Source: an uncultured Muribaculum sp. (GTDB lineage: Bacteria; Bacteroidota; Bacteroidia; Bacteroidales; Muribaculaceae). From it: a DNA stretch of 64,000 nucleotides. A program made the position numbers and the translations under genes. Positions 7,471 to 15,367 of the stretch are shown piece after piece (the stretch's first letter is position 1; every line of letters begins with the position of its first letter). The notes beneath the pieces are model-generated. The model worked only from the letters and a program-made list of their open reading frames with translations. It searched no databases and had not been told where the DNA came from. The stretch covers positions 1 to 64,000 of the forward strand of contig NZ_CAJTYX010000002.1 in assembly GCF_910583865.1 (NCBI RefSeq). Reading direction: 5' to 3'.

Positions 7471-8055
7471 ATGCTACAGATTCAGAATACCCTGGTATCG
7501 CTCGACCTTGCTGAGCGGTTTTTCTGTTGCGACCTTTCTAAGTGCATGGGTGAATGCTGTATCGAGGGCGATGCCGGCGCTCCCATCACCAAGGATGAGT
7601 ATGAAAAGCTCAAGGAGGTGTTCCCGGTTGTCAGCGACGATCTTACTCCTGCCGGGAGGAAGGCAATAGAGGCGAATGGAGTGGGCTATGTGGATGAGGA
7701 GGGTGATCTCGTCACCACTATAGTCGACGGTCGTGACTGCGCGTTTTGCACCTATGGCCCTGGCGGGGTGTGTCTGTGTGCTGTGGAAAAAGCTTACCGA
7801 GAAGGCCGCATATCCGATTTCCGCAAGCCGGCTTCTTGTGCGCTTTATCCTGTAAGGATTACGCGTTACCCTACGTTTACGGCTGTGAACTATCATAGAT
7901 GGAAGGTGTGCCGTGCCGCTGAGGTTCTCGGACGCAAGGAGGGAATCAGGCTTTATCAGTTCCTTGCCGGCCCGCTTATTGAATATTTCGGCAAGGAATG
8001 GTACGACGAACTCTGCATGGCCTGTGACGCTTATCTTGAACAATATGGAAAATGA
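7471..8055 (+). CDS. DUF3109 family cysteine-rich protein
   Basis: This 194-residue cytosolic protein has clustered cysteines: FFCCDLSKCMGECCIEGD near the start, DCAFCTYGPGGVCLCAVE in the middle, SCALYPVRI and later Cys residues. The pattern is that of DUF3109, a Bacteroidota family related to putative zinc/iron-chelating proteins (YkgJ-like); its function is unknown. ATG 7471 is chosen because AAGGAAGAA lies just upstream and family members start with this MLQIQNT-type sequence; ATG 7444 would add nine residues. Its end overlaps the start of the next gene by 11 bases, so the two are translationally coupled. Confidence 0.82.
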   Translation: MLQIQNTLVSLDLAERFFCCDLSKCMGECCIEGDAGAPITKDEYEKLKEVFPVVSDDLTPAGRKAIEANGVGYVDEEGDLVTTIVDGRDCAFCTYGPGGVCLCAVEKAYREGRISDFRKPASCALYPVRITRYPTFTAVNYHRWKVCRAAEVLGRKEGIRLYQFLAGPLIEYFGKEWYDELCMACDAYLEQYGK

Positions 8056-8815
8056 TGGACGTCGCTCCCTTGAGATTCCGGTCAAGCCTCTCTACGATTC
8101 TCCGCAAGTGATTGCCGCCACCACTTCGCGCGGCTTGCATTCTGATTCTGATCCATACTCAGGCTTCTCGCTATGTCATTATGTAGGCGACCGCAAGGGG
8201 CATTGGACGCAATGCCGAAGAGCGTTGGCACGGTATCTTGGAATATCGTCCGAATACCTTGTAGTGCCGAGGCAGACTCATAGTGTGCGAGTAGCTTTGA
8301 TAGGGGAGTTGCCTGCCGGCGATGACTGTCTTGACGGGGTTGATGCGGTGGTCACGAAGTTGCCGCGTGTGGCGGTAGGTGTGAATACGGCTGACTGTCT
8401 GCCTTTGCTTCTGTTTGACGAGCATGCGCATGTAATAGCGGCTGTTCATGCCGGATGGCGCGGTGCTGTAGGAGGGATTGTCGACAATGCTCTTGATGTG
8501 ATGATACAGGCCGGTGCGCATATCGGAGACATCCATGCGTACATTGCTCCGCATATCGGCGCATGTTGTTTCGAAGTGGGCGATGAGGTTGCGGCCCGGT
8601 TTGACTCCGATGATGTGACGCGGATGGCAGGAAGGCGTCCTCATGTCAGCTTGGCGTCGTCGGTAGTCCGTTCGCTCATGGGATTCGGTTTGCTTGCGGA
8701 TAATATCATCTCCTCTGGCGAATGCACTCGCTGTACTCCCGGACGTTATTTCTCTGCGCGTGCTCTCGGCATCGCGTCAGGACGCAATTTCTCATTCGTA
8801 ATGCTAAAAGAGTGA
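8045..8815 (+). CDS. pgeF: Laccase-domain protein, peptidoglycan editing factor/purine nucleoside phosphorylase (PgeF/YfiH)
   Basis: The 256-residue product has the metal-binding residues of the YfiH/PgeF (Cu-oxidase_4) family: His79 in PRQTHS, Cys118 in NTADCLP and His135 in HAGWRG. Members have been reported both as adenosine phosphorylase/deaminases with laccase-like activity and as factors that keep peptidoglycan precursors correct. The start at 8045 overlaps the upstream DUF3109 gene by 11 bases. The longer frame back to 7913 lies inside that gene and is not used. Length is typical. Confidence 0.88.
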   Translation: MENDGRRSLEIPVKPLYDSPQVIAATTSRGLHSDSDPYSGFSLCHYVGDRKGHWTQCRRALARYLGISSEYLVVPRQTHSVRVALIGELPAGDDCLDGVDAVVTKLPRVAVGVNTADCLPLLLFDEHAHVIAAVHAGWRGAVGGIVDNALDVMIQAGAHIGDIHAYIAPHIGACCFEVGDEVAARFDSDDVTRMAGRRPHVSLASSVVRSLMGFGLLADNIISSGECTRCTPGRYFSARALGIASGRNFSFVMLKE

Positions 8816-8871
8816 GTTGATTAATCCCTCAAAAAAATAGCGGTATTGTTCCGCTTCCAGGTAAGTAAGAT

Positions 8872-9672
8872 ATGATTATAAGGATTGAAAGTCTCGATAT
8901 AAAGGGTGTGGAGGTATTCGCTTCTCTTACTGAGGCTCAGTTGCGCAATCGCCTTGACCCTTCTCAGGCCATTTTCATAGCCGAGAGTCCTAAAGTTATA
9001 GGTGTGGCGTTGGATGCCGGTTATCAGCCCCTGTCGCTGTTGTGTGAGGAACGTCATATTACCGGCGACGCATCCGGCATAATAGCGCGTTGCGGCGATA
9101 TACCGGTATATACCGGAAGCCGCGAACTGCTTGCGAGACTCACCGGATATACGCTTACGCGCGGCGTACTGTGTGCCATGCGTCGTCCTGTGGAGAAAAC
9201 TACGGAAGAGATATGTGAGGGTGCACGCCGTATCGTGGTGATAGACGGTGTTGTCGACACTACCAACATCGGTGCCATATTCCGCTCTGCCGCCGCACTC
9301 GGCATAGATGGTGTGCTCCTCACGACTACATCGTGCGATCCTCTCAACCGGCGTGCGGTGAGAGTGTCGATGGGTTCCGTATTCCTTGTGCCTTGGGGAT
9401 GGCTCCCTGCCGACGGCTATCGCCGTCTACAGCAGCTTGGGTTCAAGGTAGCCGCTATGGCGCTTACCGACGACTCGGTGAGTATCGATGACGAGAGGCT
9501 CATGGCAGAGCCTCGGCTGGCCATAACTATGGGGACTGAAGGTGACGGCCTTTCTGCCGGAGTGATTGCCGAAGCCGACTATGTCGTCAGGATTCCGATG
9601 TCGCATTGTGTAGATTCGTTGAATGTCGCAGCCGCTTCTGCTTTAGCTTTCTGGCAGCTTCGTTCCAGATAG
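8872..9672 (+). CDS. RNA 2'-O-ribose methyltransferase, SpoU/TrmH (SPOUT) family
   Basis: This 266-residue enzyme has an N-terminal substrate-binding domain and a C-terminal SPOUT knot with the three SpoU motifs: NIGAIFRSAAALG (motif 1), MGTEGDGLS (motif 2) and IPMSHCVDSLNVAAASAL (motif 3, SAM binding). It should methylate a ribose in tRNA or rRNA; the exact target cannot be read from the sequence. It starts 56 bases after pgeF. The gene is convergent with the minus-strand operon that ends at 9685, with only 12 bases between the stops. Confidence 0.88.
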   Translation: MIIRIESLDIKGVEVFASLTEAQLRNRLDPSQAIFIAESPKVIGVALDAGYQPLSLLCEERHITGDASGIIARCGDIPVYTGSRELLARLTGYTLTRGVLCAMRRPVEKTTEEICEGARRIVVIDGVVDTTNIGAIFRSAAALGIDGVLLTTTSCDPLNRRAVRVSMGSVFLVPWGWLPADGYRRLQQLGFKVAAMALTDDSVSIDDERLMAEPRLAITMGTEGDGLSAGVIAEADYVVRIPMSHCVDSLNVAAASALAFWQLRSR

Positions 9673-9684
9673 TCTCCGCTTTAT

Positions 9685-11178
9685 CTATTGATGTGCGTCG
9701 GAGCAATAAACGTTGTCAATAACGGGCGATTCATTGACGTAAACGGGCATGCACTGGCCCGTAGAGGCTCCTATATATGTTGGATCGGAGATGAGGTAGC
9801 GCTTCCCGTCATAATGGTAGGAGTCTCCGGATAAAAGTTCGTCCATTACCACCGAGGCGCTTTCATGGCCAGGATAGCCTATGAGGTGATTAGGAATCCC
9901 GAGTACGTTCCAAAGCATATAGGTATAGAAGATTGCTCGATCCTCACAGTCATTCTTCGGATAGAATAGGTTCTCTTCGAGGAAATAAGGTTTCTCATAG
10001 CCGTGAAATTCCTCGTCAGTCGCATAATCAAAGCCGTTTTGAATGAATTTCAGAAGCTCGTCGACGGCTTGTGGCAGCGGCTTTCCGGCGAGTTGAGATG
10101 AAAGTTGGGCGACAATCTCGTCACGTACCTGAGGCTGCACGGTTGAACGTGCAAAATCTCCTACGCGCATGAGAGGATAGCGGCGTAGTACCGGGAATAT
10201 GTTGGCATTTATATCACCTTCGATATGAAGTGTGCCGTTGTCAATCTTGTAGTGATGTGGACGATAAGGCAGCGCAAGATTGTTCATAGTGCAATCGATA
10301 TCGGCCAAAGACCCGTCGGATGTCACATCGCATGTACTTATGCCCATGTGTGCATAGTCAAAGTCACCGGCTTTCTTGTCGGTGAATATGTAATATTTTT
10401 TCCCGTCCAGCTTCAAAAAAGGATGTTCGGCTATATCTTGTTTCAAAGGCACGAGAAGTATTCCCGAGCGTTCGCAGGTCAGTCCAAGCCGTACATCGTA
10501 TCCTAACCCGACTAATAGGAAATGTGATAGAGACGCGCGTGACGCGCTGCTTGACGAAGCATATCTGTCAGTCACATAGTCACGGATCAGTTCCAATGTA
10601 AGATAATCATTGAGATTTAATTCTGAGGCCAGTGAACGCAGTGAGCCAAGTAGGGCCATAGCTTTCTTGCTCTTGCATAATTGACGCCAGCGCGTTGCCA
10701 GATCCTGCTTGTCGATCACTGTCCGAGGGATTTCCAATCCTGATTCCGGGATATGCAGAGTTATCCCGTAGAAGTTGAATTCCACTTGTACATCAGTTGC
10801 CGCCGCGGTACTCTCGGGCGTGACGGGAGCTTTCGTACGCTCCCTGTCAGCCTGAGATTTGGGTATGTCAGTCGCCGTAGAAGATATCTCTGTTGGAGCT
10901 TTCATCTCATGTGGCGACATACGCACTGGAGCATCCTGTATTTTCGGAGCTGTGCGGGGTTTGGGGACGGGAGTGCGTTTCTGGCCGGCAATCACTTCAT
11001 ATTCAGACCATGCGCCGGCCAGGAACTCGTCATAACGCTCATACATCCCGTTGCGGAAGTCATTGTAGCGTTCATATATTCCTCGGCGGAACTCTTCGTA
11101 GGATGACGATGTTCCTTGGGCTGTGGCGTGGCTGACCGAGATGGCGGCGATAAATGGAATAAATATATGTAATTTCAT
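9685..11178 (-). CDS. Secreted transglutaminase-like protein with N-terminal Tyr-rich repeats
   Basis: This 497-residue protein has a signal peptide (cleavage near ATAQG). Residues 27-61 hold three copies of a Y-x-x-F-(R/L)-x-G motif (YEEFRRGIYERYNDFRNG, then YERYDEFLAGAW). A Pro/Thr-rich linker follows, and the C-terminus has a transglutaminase-like core with Cys411 (NDCEDRA), His438 (GYPGHES) and Asp465 (ISDPTY), a full triad. It probably acts as a thiol protease or cross-linking enzyme in the periplasm or outer membrane; the substrate is unknown. It is the last gene of the seven-gene envelope operon, 33 bases after the preceding gene, and shares its theme of Cys/His hydrolases with the caspase protein upstream. 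Confidence 0.7.
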   Translation of the reverse strand: MKLHIFIPFIAAISVSHATAQGTSSSYEEFRRGIYERYNDFRNGMYERYDEFLAGAWSEYEVIAGQKRTPVPKPRTAPKIQDAPVRMSPHEMKAPTEISSTATDIPKSQADRERTKAPVTPESTAAATDVQVEFNFYGITLHIPESGLEIPRTVIDKQDLATRWRQLCKSKKAMALLGSLRSLASELNLNDYLTLELIRDYVTDRYASSSSASRASLSHFLLVGLGYDVRLGLTCERSGILLVPLKQDIAEHPFLKLDGKKYYIFTDKKAGDFDYAHMGISTCDVTSDGSLADIDCTMNNLALPYRPHHYKIDNGTLHIEGDINANIFPVLRRYPLMRVGDFARSTVQPQVRDEIVAQLSSQLAGKPLPQAVDELLKFIQNGFDYATDEEFHGYEKPYFLEENLFYPKNDCEDRAIFYTYMLWNVLGIPNHLIGYPGHESASVVMDELLSGDSYHYDGKRYLISDPTYIGASTGQCMPVYVNESPVIDNVYCSDAHQ

Positions 11179-11211
11179 CGGTAAGTGTGATTGCCGTAGT
11201 TTAGAATATTA

Positions 11212-11847
11212 TTATTCGAAAGCTTCCTGCACGAAACCGGATATTTTCTCGGCATGTGAACGTGCCATGTCGCTCTCCTGAATGGAATTTTCCATTGCTC
11301 GCATGCGGGCTTTTGCGGCAGCGTTCTCGCTGATGATGAAATAGGATTGTACTTCATATGTACCGTCAGGATTGGTGCGGATTATGGTGAAGCTTTCTTC
11401 CATTTCACCTTTGATCTCTTTCTCGACTTCCCGTTCGTATGCCTGGAAGAAGTTCTCGAATTCTGTAGATGCATCGGCGGTATTGGCGTTAGACTCCGCA
11501 AGCACACGTCCGCGTAGGGTTGAACCGGCTTGTTGGCCATAGGTTATGCATGCGTTGTTTGTCGCGATTTGTTTCCCGTTGTTCTTCGATCTGACGGATG
11601 TCGCTATTCCGGCCACTTCACGACCGTCATCGCCGAGTTTATATAGCTTTTCATAGTGTCGCATCAAAGTTCCGTCGAGTGTACGCGTCGAGCCGAGAAG
11701 TTGCCATCCTTGTTTTTTGTATTCTTTCAACTTTTCTTTTTTCTCTTTCTCAAGACGTTTCATGGCTTTTTTGTCGAGTTCGGCGCCTAAAGCCACCGTG
11801 GACATCATGACGCATAGCGTCACCAAGATTGAAATAAATCTTTTCAT
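11212..11847 (-). CDS. Secreted LPP20-like protein, function unknown
   Basis: The 211-residue product has a signal peptide ending near VALGAELDK, a very charged helix KRLEKEKKEKLKEYKKQGWQ, and a middle section (ACITYGQQAGSTLRGRV) reminiscent of LPP20/FlgT-type envelope proteins. There is no lipobox. No catalytic residues are visible. It lies between the DUF4384 gene (30 bases upstream) and the transglutaminase-like gene in the same operon, so it is presumably part of the same envelope assembly. The family assignment is weak. Confidence 0.6.
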   Translation of the reverse strand: MKRFISILVTLCVMMSTVALGAELDKKAMKRLEKEKKEKLKEYKKQGWQLLGSTRTLDGTLMRHYEKLYKLGDDGREVAGIATSVRSKNNGKQIATNNACITYGQQAGSTLRGRVLAESNANTADASTEFENFFQAYEREVEKEIKGEMEESFTIIRTNPDGTYEVQSYFIISENAAAKARMRAMENSIQESDMARSHAEKISGFVQEAFE

Positions 11848-11877
11848 ATGATATCTGATTTTATTGGTTGGTTGATT

Positions 11878-12756
11878 TCAGGGTACTACGGTAATTCCGA
11901 TGTTCTTTATCGAAACGGATTGGTCTCTATCGCTGATGCGTTGGAGCCAACGGTTGAAGTCGGTGAGTTTCAGTTGTCGGGGTATAAGTGTTCCGATGGA
12001 AGCGTCATTCGGCTTGACGAATCTGTTAGGAGAGTACACTACGCACAGACGGTAATGGTCTAGTTCGGAATCGGCGGTTAACCGCAGTTCGTCGACCAGA
12101 TGTCTTTCGGCTTCCTTTACGAAGGCCGGGTCGAAGAATATGATGTCGGTGCCCCCTTTCAAGCGCACCGCGTCGGCCGATGCTTCGGAGTAGGGCAGGA
12201 GGGTGTTGACTGTGTGGTCGTCTCCAATAAGAAACACTGCGGCATATCCTGCGGACGGCGCATGCATTAGCAGCCGGAAAGAGTCCCCGCTATGGAACTG
12301 TTCCGTCGCATCACGGCGGTCCGTTCCATTGCGTAGAGGTATCGCTTCGAACTCCAGTCGTTCGTTGCTCAATGGACGTGCAAATCCGTTTACCTTACAT
12401 GTGACCGTAAGGCATCCCTCGCTGTCGAATGCGTACTCGTATCGCGGTTCTCCGTCATCGGCAATCCATTCGCCGCGTGCCACACGTTGATGGTCCTGCT
12501 GGAAGTACAGATTCTCTTTTCCGTGTGAGGATGTCTCGACCTGTGAGGTTGTGCCGCTTACTATCCATCCGAACTTGTTGCCCACGGCTTCTACGCAAGC
12601 CCCGCGATAAGCTTTCTCGCGGCATGCGTCGCGGGATTCATGCCCTTGGCCTATGTAGGTGTATGTGCCGCTCACATGTTCGTTTTTCCCGGCAAACAGT
12701 GTGAGGAATGAAACGAATGCAAGCATGGATGTCAATACTCGTGTTATATTGGTCAT
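11878..12756 (-). CDS. Secreted DUF4384 protein
   Basis: This 292-residue protein has a signal peptide (MTNITRVLTSMLAFVSFLTL). Its N-terminal half resembles LPP20-like domains (ESRDACREKAYRGACVEAVG). The second half carries the DUF4384 pattern: HSGDSFRLLMHAPSAGYAAV, FLIGDDHTVNTLLPY and later IIFFDPAF. DUF4384 is commonly found attached to or beside caspase, kinase or TPR proteins in bacteria and may be a ligand-binding beta domain; its function is not established. It begins 1 base after the caspase-TPR gene stop, indicating tight coupling. Confidence 0.72.
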   Translation of the reverse strand: MTNITRVLTSMLAFVSFLTLFAGKNEHVSGTYTYIGQGHESRDACREKAYRGACVEAVGNKFGWIVSGTTSQVETSSHGKENLYFQQDHQRVARGEWIADDGEPRYEYAFDSEGCLTVTCKVNGFARPLSNERLEFEAIPLRNGTDRRDATEQFHSGDSFRLLMHAPSAGYAAVFLIGDDHTVNTLLPYSEASADAVRLKGGTDIIFFDPAFVKEAERHLVDELRLTADSELDHYRLCVVYSPNRFVKPNDASIGTLIPRQLKLTDFNRWLQRISDRDQSVSIKNIGITVVP

Positions 12757-12757
12757 T

Positions 12758-15352
12758 TCAGTCTTTTAGTTTCTCGTTGCGCCATTTCCCGGAAAGATGT
12801 CCGGAAGCGGAGGCTGTTGGTGTCTGTTTTTTGCTGTTGACGATTACCGACTGGCGGCTTACATTGTCGATTACATAGTCGGAAAGTTCACCGAGAGACA
12901 CCTTTCCCTTGCTTTCCTGTAGTTTCTTAAGAAGGAAGTATGTGAAAAGTCCATGGGATTTCTCCTTATATGGAAGTGCCGTCTCGCTGTCTGAGGCAGC
13001 CGAGAGCACGAACATGTTGCCTTTCGGCACTTCCGCTTTAGGTTTTATTTCCACTCCACGGGCCTGATTGAGCATCTTGCCTTCGCGGGTAGAGCCTGAG
13101 AAGCATGCGTCGAGAAACACCAGTACCCGGCGAGTGTCCAGTCCCGCCAGATTATCATAAAGATTCCTGAGCGACAGGCATGTCTCCGTTACCGCAGCGT
13201 CTCCGTCGGTCGGAAGCAGGTAGGCATCCTTGGTGGCGTCGTCGGGCACACCGTGGCCGGCATAATAGAATATGAGGTCGGCTTTTCCGGATGTTACCGA
13301 GGCGATATTGCGCATGTCGGCCATTGCACGCAGCATTTCGGCAAGCGACGCGTCGTTGTATATGCGGATGTTGCTTTTGGGCAGTCCGAGGGTCAGATTG
13401 CAATAATCGGCGAATGAAGCGCCATCATGTGAAGCTGCCTCTACATTGACGGCTTTTGAATAGTTCTCGTTGGCGATAATCATTGCGAATGTATTGGCTG
13501 CGTCGGTCTTGTTGACAGGGATATCCCGGTCTACATCACTTGGGGCGTACGTGCGTTTTGACTTGACATGGGCGAGATTTTTCCCTTCTACAGCACTTCC
13601 GGAAAGCGTGATTTCCGGTTTTTCTATATCTACAGTGGTAGTCTTTGATGCTGCATCATAGTTTTCCGCGATATAGCTCTTGCCCGATGGCAGAATTACG
13701 TTGAGTCGTGCCAGTCTGACCTTGTTGTCATCGATTGAGTAAGTTGGCTCACGCAGTTTGGCCATCTCCCATTCGCTCTTGAATCCTTCGGCTTCTCCAT
13801 TGTCAAGTGGAACGCGTATCGATACCGGGCCATATGACGTTTCAAGCGTATAGAGTTCGGTGTCGGTGTCGTATGGAAGAAGTCTGGTGTCAGATAATGT
13901 CAGACGTCGAGTATAAAGGGTAAGATATTCTTTCTCCGCATCTTTCAGCAATGCGGCTTCACGCTCTTCCATTCCATCGCCGCTTACGCGGTCTATGAAT
14001 GCTTCCGTTCTCTCGAATTCGCCTTTCTTTGCCCAATCGGCAAGACGTTTCTCTACATAGCTTTTGGCAAAATCGCTGTAGCGCGGCGCATCATTGATTC
14101 GTTTATCAGAACTTCCTGAAGCGGAAGCGGAGAACGCGCTTCCATCGACACTAACCATTGCCGGCATATCCTTCTCCGAGACGGGATTGGAGCCTAAAGC
14201 CTTGATACGGTTGTTTACTTCGGCGAAACGGTCGAGACGACCGAGGCAGCCATAACTCACTCCTAACGCCTTTAGATATTTCAGCGAGAACGGATCGTTG
14301 GCTACCGCCGGTTCGAGATAATTGCATGCCGCCTCGAAAAATTCATTGCTCTGTCGCTTGAACTTGCGCTGGTTTTTCTCGTCGGTCTCGTAAATCATCT
14401 GGTTGTAGTTGTCGACGCCCAGGTTGAAGTAGGCGATAGCAACATGCCTTACGATGTTGAGGTTGTCGGGCCGCATTTCCAGAAGCGTCTGATAAGTGTC
14501 GAGGGCTTTTTGCAGTTCACCCTGTGACTCATAAAGCTGGCCTTGTATATTGAGCAACTGCTCGTCGCCGGGCTTAAGAATCATCAGTCTGTCGAGCAAT
14601 CCCTGCAGGTGGTCGGGATTGTGTCCGTTCACACTCGCTTGCACACCTGCGAGCATAAGGTTCTGGTCATCCGGGAAGCGCTTCAGGCCTTCGATAGCCG
14701 TTTCCACGGCTTCGTCGAATTGCTTCAGGTTGGCGTGGGAGTGGAGTTTGAAAAGATAGATGCTCGCCAGCTGTTCTGCCGGCCCTACCTTTATGTATTC
14801 ATCGAAATATTTCAAAGCTTTGGCATAATCTCCTCCGTTAAAGGCTCCGGATGCGGAGATGTAGACCAGTACCGGGTACATCCCTTCCGGTTCGATCAGC
14901 TTTTCATCCTTGAAGTCAGGGCGCAGTTTGGCATCTACGTAGGCCGAAGCGAATTTTTTCAACTCAGAATCGTCCTTCCCGGAATAATAAGATGCACCAC
15001 GAAGAATATCAGGCATGATGTCGGCAAGTATCCCTCGTGCACGATTGCATAGCTCCGAGCCTGGAACGGTCGAGTCAAGAGCTTTTACGGATGCCTGATA
15101 TGCCTTGTAGGCCAAGGGGTAGATTTTTTCATCGGTTTCGCCGTCATATTTTTGCCATTTGAACTGCTTGTATAGGTCCGTGGCCTGTTCGACGGCTTCT
15201 TCGGCACTTTCCGAGGTGACACCCGGAAGCCCCATGACCGGTACTGTCATTGCCGGCATTGGCATGGCTCCAGGTAGTGTTTCCGGATTCTGTGATTGTG
15301 AATCCAGCGACATTGCCGCAATCAGCACTGCGAAAAATAATTGTCTGTCCAT
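12758..15352 (-). CDS. Secreted TPR-caspase (peptidase C14) protein
   Basis: The 864-residue protein has a signal peptide, a helical region with TPR-like repeats (about 150-390, for example GDYAKALKYFDEYIKV and GELQKALDTYQTLLEM), a central beta-rich stretch and a C-terminal caspase fold from about 620. The catalytic dyad is intact: His700 in FYYAGHG and Cys750 in FLDACFSG, with the usual STREG after it. It should cleave after basic or acidic residues in the periplasm; the target is unknown. Bacterial caspases with TPRs are often stress-triggered effectors. The operon supplies a CHASE2 membrane sensor, a beta-propeller and DUF4384 partners, so a sensing-to-proteolysis chain is plausible (inference). 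Confidence 0.88.
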   Translation of the reverse strand: MDRQLFFAVLIAAMSLDSQSQNPETLPGAMPMPAMTVPVMGLPGVTSESAEEAVEQATDLYKQFKWQKYDGETDEKIYPLAYKAYQASVKALDSTVPGSELCNRARGILADIMPDILRGASYYSGKDDSELKKFASAYVDAKLRPDFKDEKLIEPEGMYPVLVYISASGAFNGGDYAKALKYFDEYIKVGPAEQLASIYLFKLHSHANLKQFDEAVETAIEGLKRFPDDQNLMLAGVQASVNGHNPDHLQGLLDRLMILKPGDEQLLNIQGQLYESQGELQKALDTYQTLLEMRPDNLNIVRHVAIAYFNLGVDNYNQMIYETDEKNQRKFKRQSNEFFEAACNYLEPAVANDPFSLKYLKALGVSYGCLGRLDRFAEVNNRIKALGSNPVSEKDMPAMVSVDGSAFSASASGSSDKRINDAPRYSDFAKSYVEKRLADWAKKGEFERTEAFIDRVSGDGMEEREAALLKDAEKEYLTLYTRRLTLSDTRLLPYDTDTELYTLETSYGPVSIRVPLDNGEAEGFKSEWEMAKLREPTYSIDDNKVRLARLNVILPSGKSYIAENYDAASKTTTVDIEKPEITLSGSAVEGKNLAHVKSKRTYAPSDVDRDIPVNKTDAANTFAMIIANENYSKAVNVEAASHDGASFADYCNLTLGLPKSNIRIYNDASLAEMLRAMADMRNIASVTSGKADLIFYYAGHGVPDDATKDAYLLPTDGDAAVTETCLSLRNLYDNLAGLDTRRVLVFLDACFSGSTREGKMLNQARGVEIKPKAEVPKGNMFVLSAASDSETALPYKEKSHGLFTYFLLKKLQESKGKVSLGELSDYVIDNVSRQSVIVNSKKQTPTASASGHLSGKWRNEKLKD

Positions 15353-15367
15353 TATTAAACACTCTTC

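Noticed and set aside
12500..12530. Exact ENLYFQ (TEV protease-like) hexapeptide in the DUF4384 protein
   Set aside because: A chance hexapeptide in an ordinary secreted protein; there is no construct or tag sequence around it.
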